Assembly (NCBI RefSeq): GCF_902502825.2
Contig: NZ_LR723670.1
Location: forward strand, 2,170,001 to 2,234,000
Origin: Pseudorhizobium flavum
Lineage (GTDB): Bacteria > Pseudomonadota > Alphaproteobacteria > Rhizobiales > Rhizobiaceae
Direction of reading: 5' to 3'
DNA: 64,000 nt
In this document: positions 17,467-26,260 of the stretch, in pieces
Layout of the letters: every line of letters starts with the position of its first letter
How positions within the stretch are numbered: the first letter of the stretch is position 1
The notes under the pieces: model-generated
Told to the model about the DNA's origin: nothing
What the model saw: the letters and a program-made list of their open reading frames with translations, nothing else
Databases searched by the model: none
Position numbers and translations under genes: made by a program

Positions 17467-18797
17467 GCGCCCTTGCCACCGAACAGCTTGACCAGCAGGT
17501 TCTGGTTCTTTCCCGGCAGGCGGCCGTTATACTCCGGTACGATGACCATATGGGTGATCTCGCCGCGGCGGAAGGCCGCCAGGAACTTGTCGTAGTGCTT
17601 GAAGGCGACGCAGCCATGCGAATCGCCGGGAGCGGAGCGCAGCAGGTAGGTGTGCGCCAGGAGCCCGGTACGGTTCTGCGGGTGCTTGCCGTCCACGGAA
17701 GTCAGGCGGATCGCCGCGACGCCATGGAAAGGCTTCTCGCGCATGGAGAGCTTGTAGGTACCGGGGGGCGTCGGGCCCTTCATCTTAACATGAGTGAACT
17801 TGGGGTTGTCGCGCATCTTGCCGATGCCGGAATGCGCCTCGAGCTTGGTGCCGTTCGGCATGTGCACCACGCCATTGGTGATGTCGTAGATTGCTACCTT
17901 CTTCGTGCCCGGATCGGGGATCGGCGTCACCTTGGGCAGCGACTTCATCGGGTTTTCGGGTTTCGCATAGGCAAGCACGGTGGAAGCCGGCCCGCCTGCG
18001 TCCTCGGCGGGAGCCCGGCCCGGCTTCGCGAGCTTCGCCGCAGCCAGCGCTTCGAGTGCCTTGGCGGCCGTCTCGGGACGCGAGGTCGGCAGCGGCCCCT
18101 GGATCGGCAGCGTGTCATCCATGAGGGCGGCCAGTTCGGTGGTGCGTCCCGCCTCTTCCGCCTCTATCGCCGCGGTCTCGACGGCGCTTTCGTCAGAGAG
18201 ACTCTCATCCTCCGTTACGTCGGAGGAAATGGACGCGGTGACGATTGCCGCATCGGACATCTCGACACGCGGCGCGAGCGCAACCATCTGGTTCATCGCC
18301 TCGTCCAGCATCTGCTTGACGATGTCGGCCTCCGGCCGGATCGCCGCGAGTTCCTCGAACTTGGCGTCCTCGGCGGCCGATGCGAAGGCGGCGCCGAGCG
18401 AGCCGACCACAGCGTCGCTCGCGGGACGCCGCGAGAGGACGGCAGCAAGCTGCGCGCCCTCAAGCCGCGACGCCTTGGGCGCCGCAGGCTGTCGGTAGAG
18501 GCGCTCGAACTTGCTGATCCTCAGCGCAGCGCGCTCCACCTGCTCCACCTCGTCGGCGACCGCGTCGACAACGGGTTTCAGCGACAGGGCGAGCGAGAAT
18601 TCAGGCTTCGCCGGCGCGGAGAAAGAGGGTGCGAAGCTGCTGACGGTGGTGGTCGCGGCGAACGTCCAGACGCCGCCCAGCGCCACGGTGGCAAGAGCCA
18701 TCCGCCCCGCAAAGGCAATGCGCGAGAGACGCCGAGGGCCCCTTGAAACCGGTGTGGAGGGAGTTGCGGTGCCGAATGCCTCGATCTCTAGCGCCAT
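17463..18797 (-). CDS. DUF2778 (Tlde1-like L,D-transpeptidase domain) protein with N-terminal anchor
   Basis: A 444-residue protein. A basic N-terminus is followed by one hydrophobic segment (RMALATVALGGVWTFAATTTV, about 30-50), so it is likely anchored in or exported across the inner membrane. About 230 low-complexity, Ala/Glu-rich residues link it to a C-terminal DUF2778 domain: YDITNGVVHMPNGTKLEAHSG, PTPPGTYKLSMREKPFHGVAAIRL, LLAHTYLLRS and the catalytic-looking GDSHGC (Cys396). DUF2778 includes the Tlde1 peptidoglycan-acting effectors of type VI secretion, but no T6SS or immunity gene is visible here. A house-keeping cell-wall role is therefore as likely. ATG 18797 has only a weak RBS. 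Confidence 0.8.
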   Translation of the reverse strand: MALEIEAFGTATPSTPVSRGPRRLSRIAFAGRMALATVALGGVWTFAATTTVSSFAPSFSAPAKPEFSLALSLKPVVDAVADEVEQVERAALRISKFERLYRQPAAPKASRLEGAQLAAVLSRRPASDAVVGSLGAAFASAAEDAKFEELAAIRPEADIVKQMLDEAMNQMVALAPRVEMSDAAIVTASISSDVTEDESLSDESAVETAAIEAEEAGRTTELAALMDDTLPIQGPLPTSRPETAAKALEALAAAKLAKPGRAPAEDAGGPASTVLAYAKPENPMKSLPKVTPIPDPGTKKVAIYDITNGVVHMPNGTKLEAHSGIGKMRDNPKFTHVKMKGPTPPGTYKLSMREKPFHGVAAIRLTSVDGKHPQNRTGLLAHTYLLRSAPGDSHGCVAFKHYDKFLAAFRRGEITHMVIVPEYNGRLPGKNQNLLVKLFGGKGA

Positions 18798-19049
18798 GAT
18801 ACTCGTTACCCGATCATTCTGCCAAAGCCGCAACTGCGACCATGTCCATCTGCGTTGAACGGCGGCCCGAAGCCGTCATGCCGTCCGGCGACTGGATTAG
18901 AGAATGACGATATATGGTAACCAATATCTTTACGCCCCGCCCCTGATTTGATGCTTTCGGCACTAAGGGGAAAACCTGCCGGAAATTTAGCAGGAATGCG
19001 GCGATGCGATGGCAGGCGCTTGAAAAGCGGCATTTACGCACCACATAGC

Positions 19050-19070
19050 CCGCACCAATCAGCGGTGCGG
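19050..19070. other. Intergenic hairpin downstream of the YeeE/YedE gene
   Basis: CCGCACC (19050-19056) and GGTGCGG (19064-19070) form a 7-bp perfect stem with a 7-nt loop, 15 bases past the yeeE-like stop on the minus strand. There is no U-run, so it may be a weak or Rho-assisted terminator or an mRNA-stabilising structure. The rest of the 250-base gap up to the DUF2778 start shows no gene. Confidence 0.4.
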
Positions 19071-19084
19071 ACCGATGCTTTGGG

Positions 19085-20308
19085 TCAGCCGTCGATGCGG
19101 CGGACGGTGGCACGTTCCATGAAGAACCAGGGGCGCAACTTGACGCCCAGCACATTGCCGGCGAAGGCCGCGACCGCCCAGATATAGCCGTGCAGGCTGC
19201 CGGACGCGATGCCGGAGAAATAGGCGCCGATATTGCAGCCATAGGCAATGCGGGCGCCGTAGCCGAGCAGAAGCCCTCCGACGACCGCCGCCAGAACCGA
19301 GCGCAGCGGTATCCTGAAGTTCGGCGCGAAACGACCGGCAAGTGCTGCCGCGAGCATGGCGCCGGCGATCAGGCCAAAGTCCATGACTGAGGTCACGTCG
19401 GCGAAGACGCTCTCGGAGAGAGCCTTGGCATTGGCCGGTGCTTGCCAATATCCCCAGAAGGCCGGCTCGATGCCGATCAGCTGCGCGCCCTTGGCACCCC
19501 ACAGCGCAAAGGCCGAGGTGATGCCCCAGGGACGACCCGCGAGCGCCAGGGTCGCGAAGTTCAGAACGGCAAGCGCAATTGCACCGGCAACCAGCGGCCA
19601 TGGTCCACGCAGGTAGCGGGCGAAGCCTTCGCGCGGCGCTGCTTCAGGCTTTTCCAGCCCGCCGTGGCGCTTCTTCTCGACCGCGACGGTCAAGGCAGCG
19701 ATGGCGCCAAAGATCGCCAGGGAGAGGAGGATGCCCGGCACCGGACCGAGGCTCACCAGCGTCGTCGGCGGCAGCGAGGGCAGGCTCGTCCACCACTCGA
19801 AGTGGATGGTCGCCAGTAGCGAGCCGACGATGAAGAAGAACAGCGTGACAAGCATCCGCGCATTGCCGCCGCCGGCGGTGAACAGCGTACCCGAGGCGCA
19901 ACCGCCACCGAGCTGCATGCCGATGCCGAACATGAAGGCGCCGATGATGACCCCGGTTCCGGCAGGCGATACGAAGCCGCGAACCTCGTTGCCGAACAGC
20001 GTGCCGGATGCAAGGAAGGGGAAGAAGAGGACGACGGTGAGCGCAAGCAGGATCATCTGCACGCGAAGACCCCGGCCCCGGCCTTCGGCGATGAAGACGC
20101 GCCAGGCAGAGGTAAAGCCGAACGCGGCATGATAGAGCGTGATCCCCAGCGCACCGCCGATCAGGAAGAGCGCTCCGTGGGCGGCACCGTAGGTGTAGCC
20201 CAGCGCGACCGTGCCGGCGACGAGCGCGACAAGCGCGGCAAGTCCCGGGACTCCGATCGGCGAAGCCGTATCGACATGGGGCGATAGGGATGAACTGGCG
20301 ATGGACAT
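19085..20308 (-). CDS. YeeE/YedE family thiosulfate/sulfur transporter (TsuA-like)
   Basis: A 407-residue, strongly hydrophobic membrane protein with about ten predicted helices. It contains the two family Cys motifs, MQLGGGCASGTLFTAGGG in the first half and YGCNIGAYFSGIASGSLHG near the C-terminus. These are characteristic of YeeE/YedE (Sul_transp) proteins that import thiosulfate for sulfur assimilation. The two-motif layout indicates a complete transporter rather than a half-size protein. No sulfurtransferase or TusA gene is adjacent. The upstream minus-strand neighbour is a cupin, separated by a hairpin. Confidence 0.88.
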   Translation of the reverse strand: MSIASSSLSPHVDTASPIGVPGLAALVALVAGTVALGYTYGAAHGALFLIGGALGITLYHAAFGFTSAWRVFIAEGRGRGLRVQMILLALTVVLFFPFLASGTLFGNEVRGFVSPAGTGVIIGAFMFGIGMQLGGGCASGTLFTAGGGNARMLVTLFFFIVGSLLATIHFEWWTSLPSLPPTTLVSLGPVPGILLSLAIFGAIAALTVAVEKKRHGGLEKPEAAPREGFARYLRGPWPLVAGAIALAVLNFATLALAGRPWGITSAFALWGAKGAQLIGIEPAFWGYWQAPANAKALSESVFADVTSVMDFGLIAGAMLAAALAGRFAPNFRIPLRSVLAAVVGGLLLGYGARIAYGCNIGAYFSGIASGSLHGYIWAVAAFAGNVLGVKLRPWFFMERATVRRIDG

Positions 20309-20383
20309 GGCAATACTCCGAAATTTACCAGAGTCTTAGCCCAGCCTGCCATTCCGAACGAGAAACCCTCTTCTGGCCGGTGC

Positions 20384-20414
20384 GCCGGCAGCGGATAATG
20401 TTTCCGCCGCCGGC
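20384..20414 (-). terminator. Strong hairpin between cupin and YeeE genes
   Basis: GCCGGC-A-GCGGA, a TAATGTT loop, then TCCGC-C-GCCGGC form a 6+5-bp stem broken by one A/C mismatch, 28 bases downstream of the cupin stop on the minus strand. No clear U-run follows, so termination strength is uncertain. It separates the cupin and YeeE genes and suggests they are not one operon. Confidence 0.45.
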
Positions 20415-20441
20415 ATCCGACACGCAAAGCGCGTTCTTTTC

Positions 20442-20906
20442 TCAGGCTGCCTCTTCCGCCGGCGGCGCATCTACGAAACGCAAGCCGAAGCGGGCCGCGA
20501 GCAGGCCTACCTCATCCATGCTTCCTGGCCTGTTGTTCTCTACCGCCGGAAAGAAGCCCTCGAACCCGCCTGGGGTAACAACCACCAATAGGCGCCCCTC
20601 GGTCAGTCCGATGTTCTGGAAACGGTGCGGGACGCCCCGTGGCAGGACGGCGAGACCTCCCTCCTCCAGTTCGATATAGTCGTCGCCGCACCAGAAGCCG
20701 AAGCGGCCGGACATGACGCGGAAGAACTCCTCTTCCCGCTCGTGGAGATGCAGCGGCGGGCCCTCGCCGGCTGGCACCACGGCCTCGAACGCACCCAACG
20801 TGCCACCGGTTTCGGCGGCCGTGATGCGGATCAGGTGGCACCCGAATGCCATAGCCACCTGTCCGGTGTTCTGCGGCGACACCGCCGCCTTTACAAATCC
20901 TGTCAT
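20442..20906 (-). CDS. Cupin domain protein
   Basis: A 154-residue single-domain cupin (RmlC-like barrel). Motif 1 is seen as GEGPPLHLHEREEEFFRVMSG (two His and a Glu as metal ligands) and motif 2 as LEEGGLAVLPRGVPHRFQN. Cupins of this type bind a metal and act as dioxygenases, isomerases or small-molecule sensors; the substrate is unknown. ATG 20906 has AGGAGG at ideal spacing. It is divergent from a LysR gene 107 bp away, the usual layout for LysR control. Confidence 0.85.
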   Translation of the reverse strand: MTGFVKAAVSPQNTGQVAMAFGCHLIRITAAETGGTLGAFEAVVPAGEGPPLHLHEREEEFFRVMSGRFGFWCGDDYIELEEGGLAVLPRGVPHRFQNIGLTEGRLLVVVTPGGFEGFFPAVENNRPGSMDEVGLLAARFGLRFVDAPPAEEAA

Positions 20907-21013
20907 CTCAATCCCTCCTTGAATGACGTGTTGGTCGCGGCCGATCCACTAGTCGCGCCGGGATGAGATGATAAGATCAAAGATGAAGCATCACTCTCCG
21001 GAAGAATTGGCAG

Positions 21014-21928
21014 ATGAAGACATTGGATCCGTTGAGTGGCATCTCAGCTTTCCTCGCGGTGGCGGAATGCCTGAACTTCTCCAGGGCGGCGGAAAAACTC
21101 GACATGTCGCGAGCAACGATCAGCGCTCAACTGCAGCAACTCGAACAGCGGCTTGGGGTTCGGCTGCTGCAGCGAACCACCCGCAGCGTGACGCTGACAG
21201 AAGCCGGATTGGCCTATCACCAAGCGCTGACGGGCGTGTTGCCGCAGATTCGCGAGGCTGAGCGCGCGGCCCTCGCCCTGCAGCAGGAAGCTGTGGGTCG
21301 CATAAGGATTTCGGCCCCACCGGATCTTGCCCAGACCCACTTGGCACCACTGGTGGCAGACTTCTTGCGACAGAACCCCGCGATCGCGGTAGTGCTCGAC
21401 CTGTCCCACGACACTGTCAATCTTGTCGACCAAGGGTTTGACTTGGCTATTCGCGGCACGATGAGCGTGGAGGAAAACGTCATCACCCGCCGCCTCGGCG
21501 CCTCCCGTGTTTATCTGTGTGCTTCGCCAGACTACCTGCGAGCTCACGGCAACCCCGCCCATCCTGACGAACTTGCGGCACACGCCTGTCTCCATTTCTC
21601 GCCGTTGCGCTGGGGCCGAATATGGCAACTGCGCAAAGACGACGACACGGTGCGAATCCCGTTCGTCCCGCCCCTGGAGGTGAACTGCGGCATGTTCTTG
21701 CGTTCGGCTGCACTCGAAGGAGCCGGTATCACGCTGCTCCCGGCCTTCCTATGTGGAGAGGACATCCGGGCGGGTCGGCTTGTCTCTGTTCTGGACAACT
21801 GGTCGCTGGGAGCAATTCCGGTGCACGCTGTCTATCCCGACAATCGTCACATCGCCGCGAAAGTCCGCCAGTTTGTCGCCTTTCTTGCAAAGCGCCTCAC
21901 GGGCCATCCCGACTTTCGCTCGCCCTAA
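21014..21928 (+). CDS. LysR family transcriptional regulator
   Basis: A 304-residue LysR regulator. The N-terminal winged HTH (FLAVAECLNFSRAAEKLDMSRATISAQLQQLEQRLGVRLLQRTTRSVTLTEAG) is followed by a linker helix and the two-lobed substrate-binding domain (GRIRISAPPDLAQTHLAPLVADFL ... GFDLAIRGT). Closest in style to the AaeR/DsdC-like group of LysR proteins with short C-termini. It most likely controls the divergent cupin gene from the 107-bp shared intergenic region. The inducer cannot be deduced. Confidence 0.9.
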   Translation: MKTLDPLSGISAFLAVAECLNFSRAAEKLDMSRATISAQLQQLEQRLGVRLLQRTTRSVTLTEAGLAYHQALTGVLPQIREAERAALALQQEAVGRIRISAPPDLAQTHLAPLVADFLRQNPAIAVVLDLSHDTVNLVDQGFDLAIRGTMSVEENVITRRLGASRVYLCASPDYLRAHGNPAHPDELAAHACLHFSPLRWGRIWQLRKDDDTVRIPFVPPLEVNCGMFLRSAALEGAGITLLPAFLCGEDIRAGRLVSVLDNWSLGAIPVHAVYPDNRHIAAKVRQFVAFLAKRLTGHPDFRSP

Positions 21929-21999
21929 TGCCGTCAAGGGTTGTTCGACTGCCACTGCTCGGTATTTAATCGGCCAAAGACAGAGAAGGAGGAACCACC

Positions 22000-22626
22000 A
22001 TGAAGGCCCTGCTGCTGGTCGATATCCAGAACGGCTTCTGCCCTGGCGGAAACCTGCCTGTCCCCGACGGCGAGAAGATCGTCCCGGTGGCCAACCGCCT
22101 GATCGAGGAAGGCGGGTACGACGTCATCGTCGCCTCGCAGGACTGGCATCCTGAAGACCACGGCAGCTTCGCGTCGCAACATCCCGGCAAAAGACCCTTC
22201 GACATGGGCGAACTCTGCGGCCAGCCGCAAATGCTGTGGCCCGACCACTGCGTCCAGGGCACCAGCGACGCGGAGTTCCATCCCGACCTCAAGATCGACG
22301 AGGTCGACTATATCCAGCAGAAGGGCGAAAATCCGGCGATCGACAGCTATTCCGCCTTCCGCGACAACGACAAGGCGGCCGTCACCGGCCTTGCCGGCTA
22401 TCTTCGAGCTCAGCAGATCAACGAACTCGACATCTGCGGCCTTGCGACGGATTACTGCGTGAAGTTCTCGGCACTCGACGCCGTCGAGATGTTGCCCGGC
22501 GTCCAGATATGCTTCATCGAGGATGCCAGCCGCGGAATCGATCCAAAGGGCGTGAAAGCCGCGATCGAGGAGATGCGGCAGAAGGGCGTCGGCGTCGTCA
22601 GGAGCCGCCAGATTCTCAAGGACTGA
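22000..22626 (+). CDS. pncA: Nicotinamidase/pyrazinamidase
   Basis: A 208-residue cysteine hydrolase converting nicotinamide to nicotinate in NAD salvage. The catalytic triad is in place: Asp8 (LLVDIQNGF), Lys108 (QQKGE) and Cys153 (GLATDYCV). The metal ligands Asp48 and His50 (QDWHP) and His83 (DHCVQGT) are also visible, closely matching E. coli PncA. Strong GGAGG just before the ATG. It is a single gene, 71 nt after lysR and upstream of azlC on the same strand. Confidence 0.95.
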   Translation: MKALLLVDIQNGFCPGGNLPVPDGEKIVPVANRLIEEGGYDVIVASQDWHPEDHGSFASQHPGKRPFDMGELCGQPQMLWPDHCVQGTSDAEFHPDLKIDEVDYIQQKGENPAIDSYSAFRDNDKAAVTGLAGYLRAQQINELDICGLATDYCVKFSALDAVEMLPGVQICFIEDASRGIDPKGVKAAIEEMRQKGVGVVRSRQILKD

Positions 22627-22745
22627 CCACCACGGCGAGCACCAACTCTTCGCCGGGACTTCACCAGAATCGATCGATGCATCAGCGCTATTGAATTGCG
22701 CCGGGCATTCCCTCTCGCCTAAGGGAGTGGGAAGAAGGAATCCCC

Positions 22746-23465
22746 ATGAACCGCAGTGATTTCAGAGAAGGCCTGCGGGGCGGCGTTATCGTTGCCCTGT
22801 CCTCGGCGCCCTTCGGTGCCCTGTTCGGAGCGGTCGCGGTCGACAACGGCCTGAGCTTCCTCGAGACCCTTCTGATGAGTGCCACCGTCTATGCCGGAGC
22901 GAGCCAGCTGGTGGGGATCGAGCTTTTCGGCCAGCGTGTCGAGCCGTGGCTGGTGGTACTGTCCGTCTTCGCCGTCAACTTTCGCCATATCCTGTATTCC
23001 GCAGCGATGGCGAAATATATCGGCCACTACTCCCTGCCCCAGAAGGCGCTCGCCTTCTTCATGCTGATCGATCCGGCCTTCGCCGAAGGTGTGCGGCGTG
23101 GCGAAAGCGGCCAGGGCGTAAGCTTTTCGTGGTACATCGGCTTCGGGGTTGTGGTCTATCTCAGCTGGAGCGTGGCCACCATGCTCGGCGCCTTCTTCGG
23201 ACGCATGATCGGCGACCCGGCTTCCATCGGCATCGACATCCTGCTGCCAGTCTATTTCCTTGGCATGGTCCTCGCGTTCCGGCGCCGGCCCGGATTTGCG
23301 CCCATCGTGCTAGCAAGCGCGCTCGGATCGGTTGCGGCCTACCATCTCGTCGGCTCTCCCTGGCATGTCAGCCTTGGCGCCGCCGCCGGCATCATCGTCG
23401 CGACCCTACTGCCGCTCCCCGCACCGGGTGCAGAAGCGGCGTCGCCAGAAGGTGGAGAGGCCTGA
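22746..23465 (+). CDS. azlC: AzlC family branched-chain amino acid exporter, large subunit
   Basis: A 239-residue membrane protein with the AzlC/YgaZ pattern (GLRGGVIVALSSAPFGALFGAVAVDNGLS, ATVYAGASQLVGIELFG, FAVNFRHILYSAAMAKYI). It forms a two-component exporter of branched-chain amino acids with AzlD. The azlD ATG follows only 2 nt after the stop. No Lrp-type regulator is adjacent. Confidence 0.92.
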   Translation: MNRSDFREGLRGGVIVALSSAPFGALFGAVAVDNGLSFLETLLMSATVYAGASQLVGIELFGQRVEPWLVVLSVFAVNFRHILYSAAMAKYIGHYSLPQKALAFFMLIDPAFAEGVRRGESGQGVSFSWYIGFGVVVYLSWSVATMLGAFFGRMIGDPASIGIDILLPVYFLGMVLAFRRRPGFAPIVLASALGSVAAYHLVGSPWHVSLGAAAGIIVATLLPLPAPGAEAASPEGGEA

Positions 23466-23467
23466 CG

Positions 23468-23782
23468 ATGGAAGGAACGCTCGACACCGGCACAGTGCTG
23501 CTGATCCTTAGCGCAGCCGTGGCGACCTATCTCACCCGCGTCGGAGGCTACGTCCTGATCACGCGGATGAAGGCGATCCCACCACGTATGGAAGCCGCCT
23601 TGAATGCGGTCCCTGCCGCCGTGCTGACGACGCTGGTCGCGCCCGCCTTCTTCTCCGGCGGCTGGGACGTTAAGATAGCGATGGTCGTAGCACTCCTGGT
23701 CGCGCTCCGCCGTCCCGGGCTGCTGATGCTGGGCGCGGGCTGGCTGGCGGTGATGGTCTGCCGCCAGATCCTCGGCCTCTAG
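23468..23782 (+). CDS. azlD: AzlD family branched-chain amino acid exporter, small subunit
   Basis: A 104-residue membrane protein with three to four hydrophobic segments and the AzlD/YgaH signature ATYLTRVGGYVLITR ... LNAVPAAVLTTLVAPAFF. It is the small partner of AzlC. The start ATG 23468 is set by its 2-nt spacing from the azlC stop; the same frame is open much further upstream inside azlC, but that part is a shadow. It ends 19 nt before the convergent aminopeptidase P gene. Confidence 0.92.
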   Translation: MEGTLDTGTVLLILSAAVATYLTRVGGYVLITRMKAIPPRMEAALNAVPAAVLTTLVAPAFFSGGWDVKIAMVVALLVALRRPGLLMLGAGWLAVMVCRQILGL

Positions 23783-23801
23783 AAGCCGACGGAGCCGGTA
23801 A

Positions 23802-25628
23802 TCACACCGGCCCGGTTGCCTGCACCAGCCACTGGCGGACCTTTTCGTCCTCGATTAGCGACATGAGCTTCTCGCGCGTCGCGGCGTGATAGCCGTTCAG
23901 CCAGTCACGCTCCTCCGCCGTCAGAAGCTCCGCCAGGACAAGCCGGCGATCGATCGGGCACCATGTGAGCGTCTCGAACGACAGCATCGGGATATCGCCG
24001 CCCTCGATCTCCGTCGCTTCCTTCACATAGATCAGGTTCTCGATGCGGATGCCGAAATCGCCGGGACGATAGTAGCCGGGCTCGTTCGAGAGGATCATCC
24101 CGGGCAGGAGCTCCTGCGTCGACAGCCGGGCGATCCGCTGCGGCCCCTCGTGCACGGACAGATAGGAGCCAACGCCGTGGCCGGTCCCGTGGGCATAATC
24201 GCCGCCGGCCTTCCACAAGGCGATCCGCGCAAGCGGATCGAGATCGCAGCCGCGCGTGCCTTTGGGGAAGCGCGCGATGCTGATCGCGATCATTCCCTTC
24301 AGTACAAGGGTGAAGAAGCGCTTACGGTCCTCCGGAACATCGCCGATCGCGACAGTCCGGGTGATGTCGGTGGTGCCGTTGATATATTGGGCGCCGGAGT
24401 CGATCAGGAAGAGCTCGCCTTCGTTCAGTGGCCTGTCCGTCTCCGTCGTCACCCGGTAATGAATGACCGCGGCGTCTGGCCCCGCCCCGGAGATGGTATC
24501 GAAGGAAATGTCCTTGAGCGGGTTCTGCATCTGCTCGCCCACCTTCACGCGGGCCGCCTCCAGCGCCCGGACCGTCTCGATCTCGGTCACGCTGCCCGCT
24601 TCCTGCCCCTCGAGCCAGCAGAGGAACTCGACGACGGCGGCCCCGTCCTGGAGATGCGCCTTCGCCGAGCCTTCCAGTTCGGCAGCGTTCTTGCAGGCAC
24701 GCGGCAAGCGCGCAGGATCGGTTGCCTGGACGACGCTTCCGCCAGCCTTCTCGATCGCGATGCTCAGGGCCAGCGGAGCAAGATCGGCATCGAGCATGAT
24801 CGGTCCGCGCTTTGCCCATTCCTCTAGCCGGGCAGGAAAGTCGGCGGGCGGCAGTTGTTCGGCGAGTTGGGCAAGGTAGGCGCGGGCCTCAATACCGGTC
24901 TTGCGCTCGTCGAGAAAGAGCAGCGGCTTGCCCTCTGCCGGAACGATGGCCCGTGCCAGCGGATGAGGGGTATGCGGCACGTCGCTGCCGCGGATATTGA
25001 AGAGCCACGCGATCGAAGAAGGATCCGTGATGATGACGGCAGCGGCCCCCTTCTCCTTCACCTGCGCGGCAATCATGGGGATCTTTTCGGCTGCAAGCGT
25101 GCCGGCATGTTCATGCCTCTGGATCATCACCGCACCCAGGGGTTCGGCGGGACGGTCCGTCCAGATCGCGTCGAGCGGATTGGATGGGACGAAGACCAGC
25201 GACCCGCCGATCTCGTCAATCGCCTTGCTCAGCGTGCGCACTTCCGCAGCCGTATGCAGCCATGGGTCCACACCGAGACGGAACCCTTTGGCGGCGTTGG
25301 CCTTCAGCCAGGCATGCGGCGGCTCGTTGACGAGGTCGCCGCCGGAAAAGACGCTGCCGTCCACCTGCTCCTTGAGCTGCGTGATATAACGCCCGTCGAC
25401 GAAGATCACCGCCTGCGAACGCATCACGAGTGCGACACCGGCCGACCCGGTAAAACCGGTGAGCCAGGAAAGCCGCTCGGCCGAGGCCGGCACATATTCC
25501 CCTTGGTATTCGTCGGCGCGAGGCACCAGAAACCCGTCAATCCCGAGGCCGTCGAAATGGCTGCGCAAGGCGCTCACGCGTTCGCGGCCGAACTGGGGGG
25601 TGGACCTACTATCGAAGGACTGGAACAT
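23802..25628 (-). CDS. Xaa-Pro aminopeptidase (aminopeptidase P, M24B)
   Basis: A 608-residue cytosolic metallopeptidase releasing N-terminal residues before proline. The three-domain layout of the long (eukaryotic-like, homodimer) APP type is present: two creatinase-like N-terminal domains (residues about 15-300), then the pita-bread catalytic domain. The dinuclear metal ligands are in DSGAQYINGTTDITRT (two Asp), HGTGHGVGSYL (His), NEPGYY (Glu) and IRIENLIYV (Glu). ATG 25628 was chosen because GGAAAG is upstream and the open frame above it lacks homology. Confidence 0.93.
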   Translation of the reverse strand: MFQSFDSRSTPQFGRERVSALRSHFDGLGIDGFLVPRADEYQGEYVPASAERLSWLTGFTGSAGVALVMRSQAVIFVDGRYITQLKEQVDGSVFSGGDLVNEPPHAWLKANAAKGFRLGVDPWLHTAAEVRTLSKAIDEIGGSLVFVPSNPLDAIWTDRPAEPLGAVMIQRHEHAGTLAAEKIPMIAAQVKEKGAAAVIITDPSSIAWLFNIRGSDVPHTPHPLARAIVPAEGKPLLFLDERKTGIEARAYLAQLAEQLPPADFPARLEEWAKRGPIMLDADLAPLALSIAIEKAGGSVVQATDPARLPRACKNAAELEGSAKAHLQDGAAVVEFLCWLEGQEAGSVTEIETVRALEAARVKVGEQMQNPLKDISFDTISGAGPDAAVIHYRVTTETDRPLNEGELFLIDSGAQYINGTTDITRTVAIGDVPEDRKRFFTLVLKGMIAISIARFPKGTRGCDLDPLARIALWKAGGDYAHGTGHGVGSYLSVHEGPQRIARLSTQELLPGMILSNEPGYYRPGDFGIRIENLIYVKEATEIEGGDIPMLSFETLTWCPIDRRLVLAELLTAEERDWLNGYHAATREKLMSLIEDEKVRQWLVQATGPV

Positions 25629-25879
25629 GAAAACTTTCCGGGAGGAGTGATTCAAAGGGTACGCGATACTAGCGGGGCGCTGCTCGCACCGCCAGAGCGG
25701 GTGAACTGTCGCCGATCTATTGTGCATCTGCTAACTGCATGTGGACGCCGAGTGCACAGGCCATGCGCTCAGCGCATAACACCGTTGATGGGAAGCCCCT
25801 CACTGCACCGCACAATCTCGACTATATTCCACTCATCGAACGGGCAATGAACAGCGCCCGCGATGAAAGGATCTATAAA

Positions 25880-26053
25880 ATGGCCAACTCAATCTTCCGC
25901 ACTGCCTTCGAACGCGTGGTCGCAGCGCGCGAGCGTCAGGCCAGCCGCTACGTCAACAACGTTCTCATGAACCTGGACGACCAGACCCTGAAGGGCATGG
26001 GAACCAGCCGCGAAGAACTCCGCCGCAAGGGCGGATCCGGTTTCGTATTCTGA
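25880..26053 (+). CDS. DUF1127 small protein
   Basis: A 57-residue basic protein (starting MANSIFRTAFERVVAAR), below typical gene-caller thresholds. RASRYVNNVLMNLDDQTLKGMGTSREEL is the DUF1127 core with the ...L..LDD..L...G.SR.E pattern. Short DUF1127 proteins in alphaproteobacteria are linked to stress responses, phosphate/carbon physiology and RNA turnover; the role here is inferred. It is monocistronic: the divergent pepP-like gene starts 251 bases upstream and a structured terminator region follows. Confidence 0.8.
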   Translation: MANSIFRTAFERVVAARERQASRYVNNVLMNLDDQTLKGMGTSREELRRKGGSGFVF

Positions 26054-26111
26054 TTTAAAACCCTGGCGGTCTTTCCTCCTCCCTCCCCCGCCAGGCCTTC
26101 GGAATACGGAC

Positions 26112-26200
26112 CAGCCCGCTAGAGCCGCTCCTCCCCGGCTCGCGGGCTAGATCAGGAATAACCTGATCGCGAAGGCGGTGCCCTATGGCGCCGCCTTTTT
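26112..26200 (+). terminator. Structured 3' region of the DUF1127 gene with final intrinsic terminator
   Basis: Three hairpins follow in succession. (1) 26112-26148: AGCCCGC...GCGGGCT enclosing GAGCCG...CGGCTC, a 13-bp stem with a TA bulge. (2) 26150-26168: GATCAGG/CCTGATC, a perfect 7-bp stem with a 5-nt loop. (3) 26172-26200: GGCGGTGCC/GGCGCCGCC (one wobble) followed by TTTTT, a good intrinsic terminator. The third ends the DUF1127 transcript. The first two may protect the mRNA end or form a 3'-derived small RNA. Confidence 0.65.
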
Positions 26201-26260
26201 CTTATCCCTCTTCTCCGGATCGACTCCTGCAGCACGCGCAATGCTGCATCGCAACAACTA

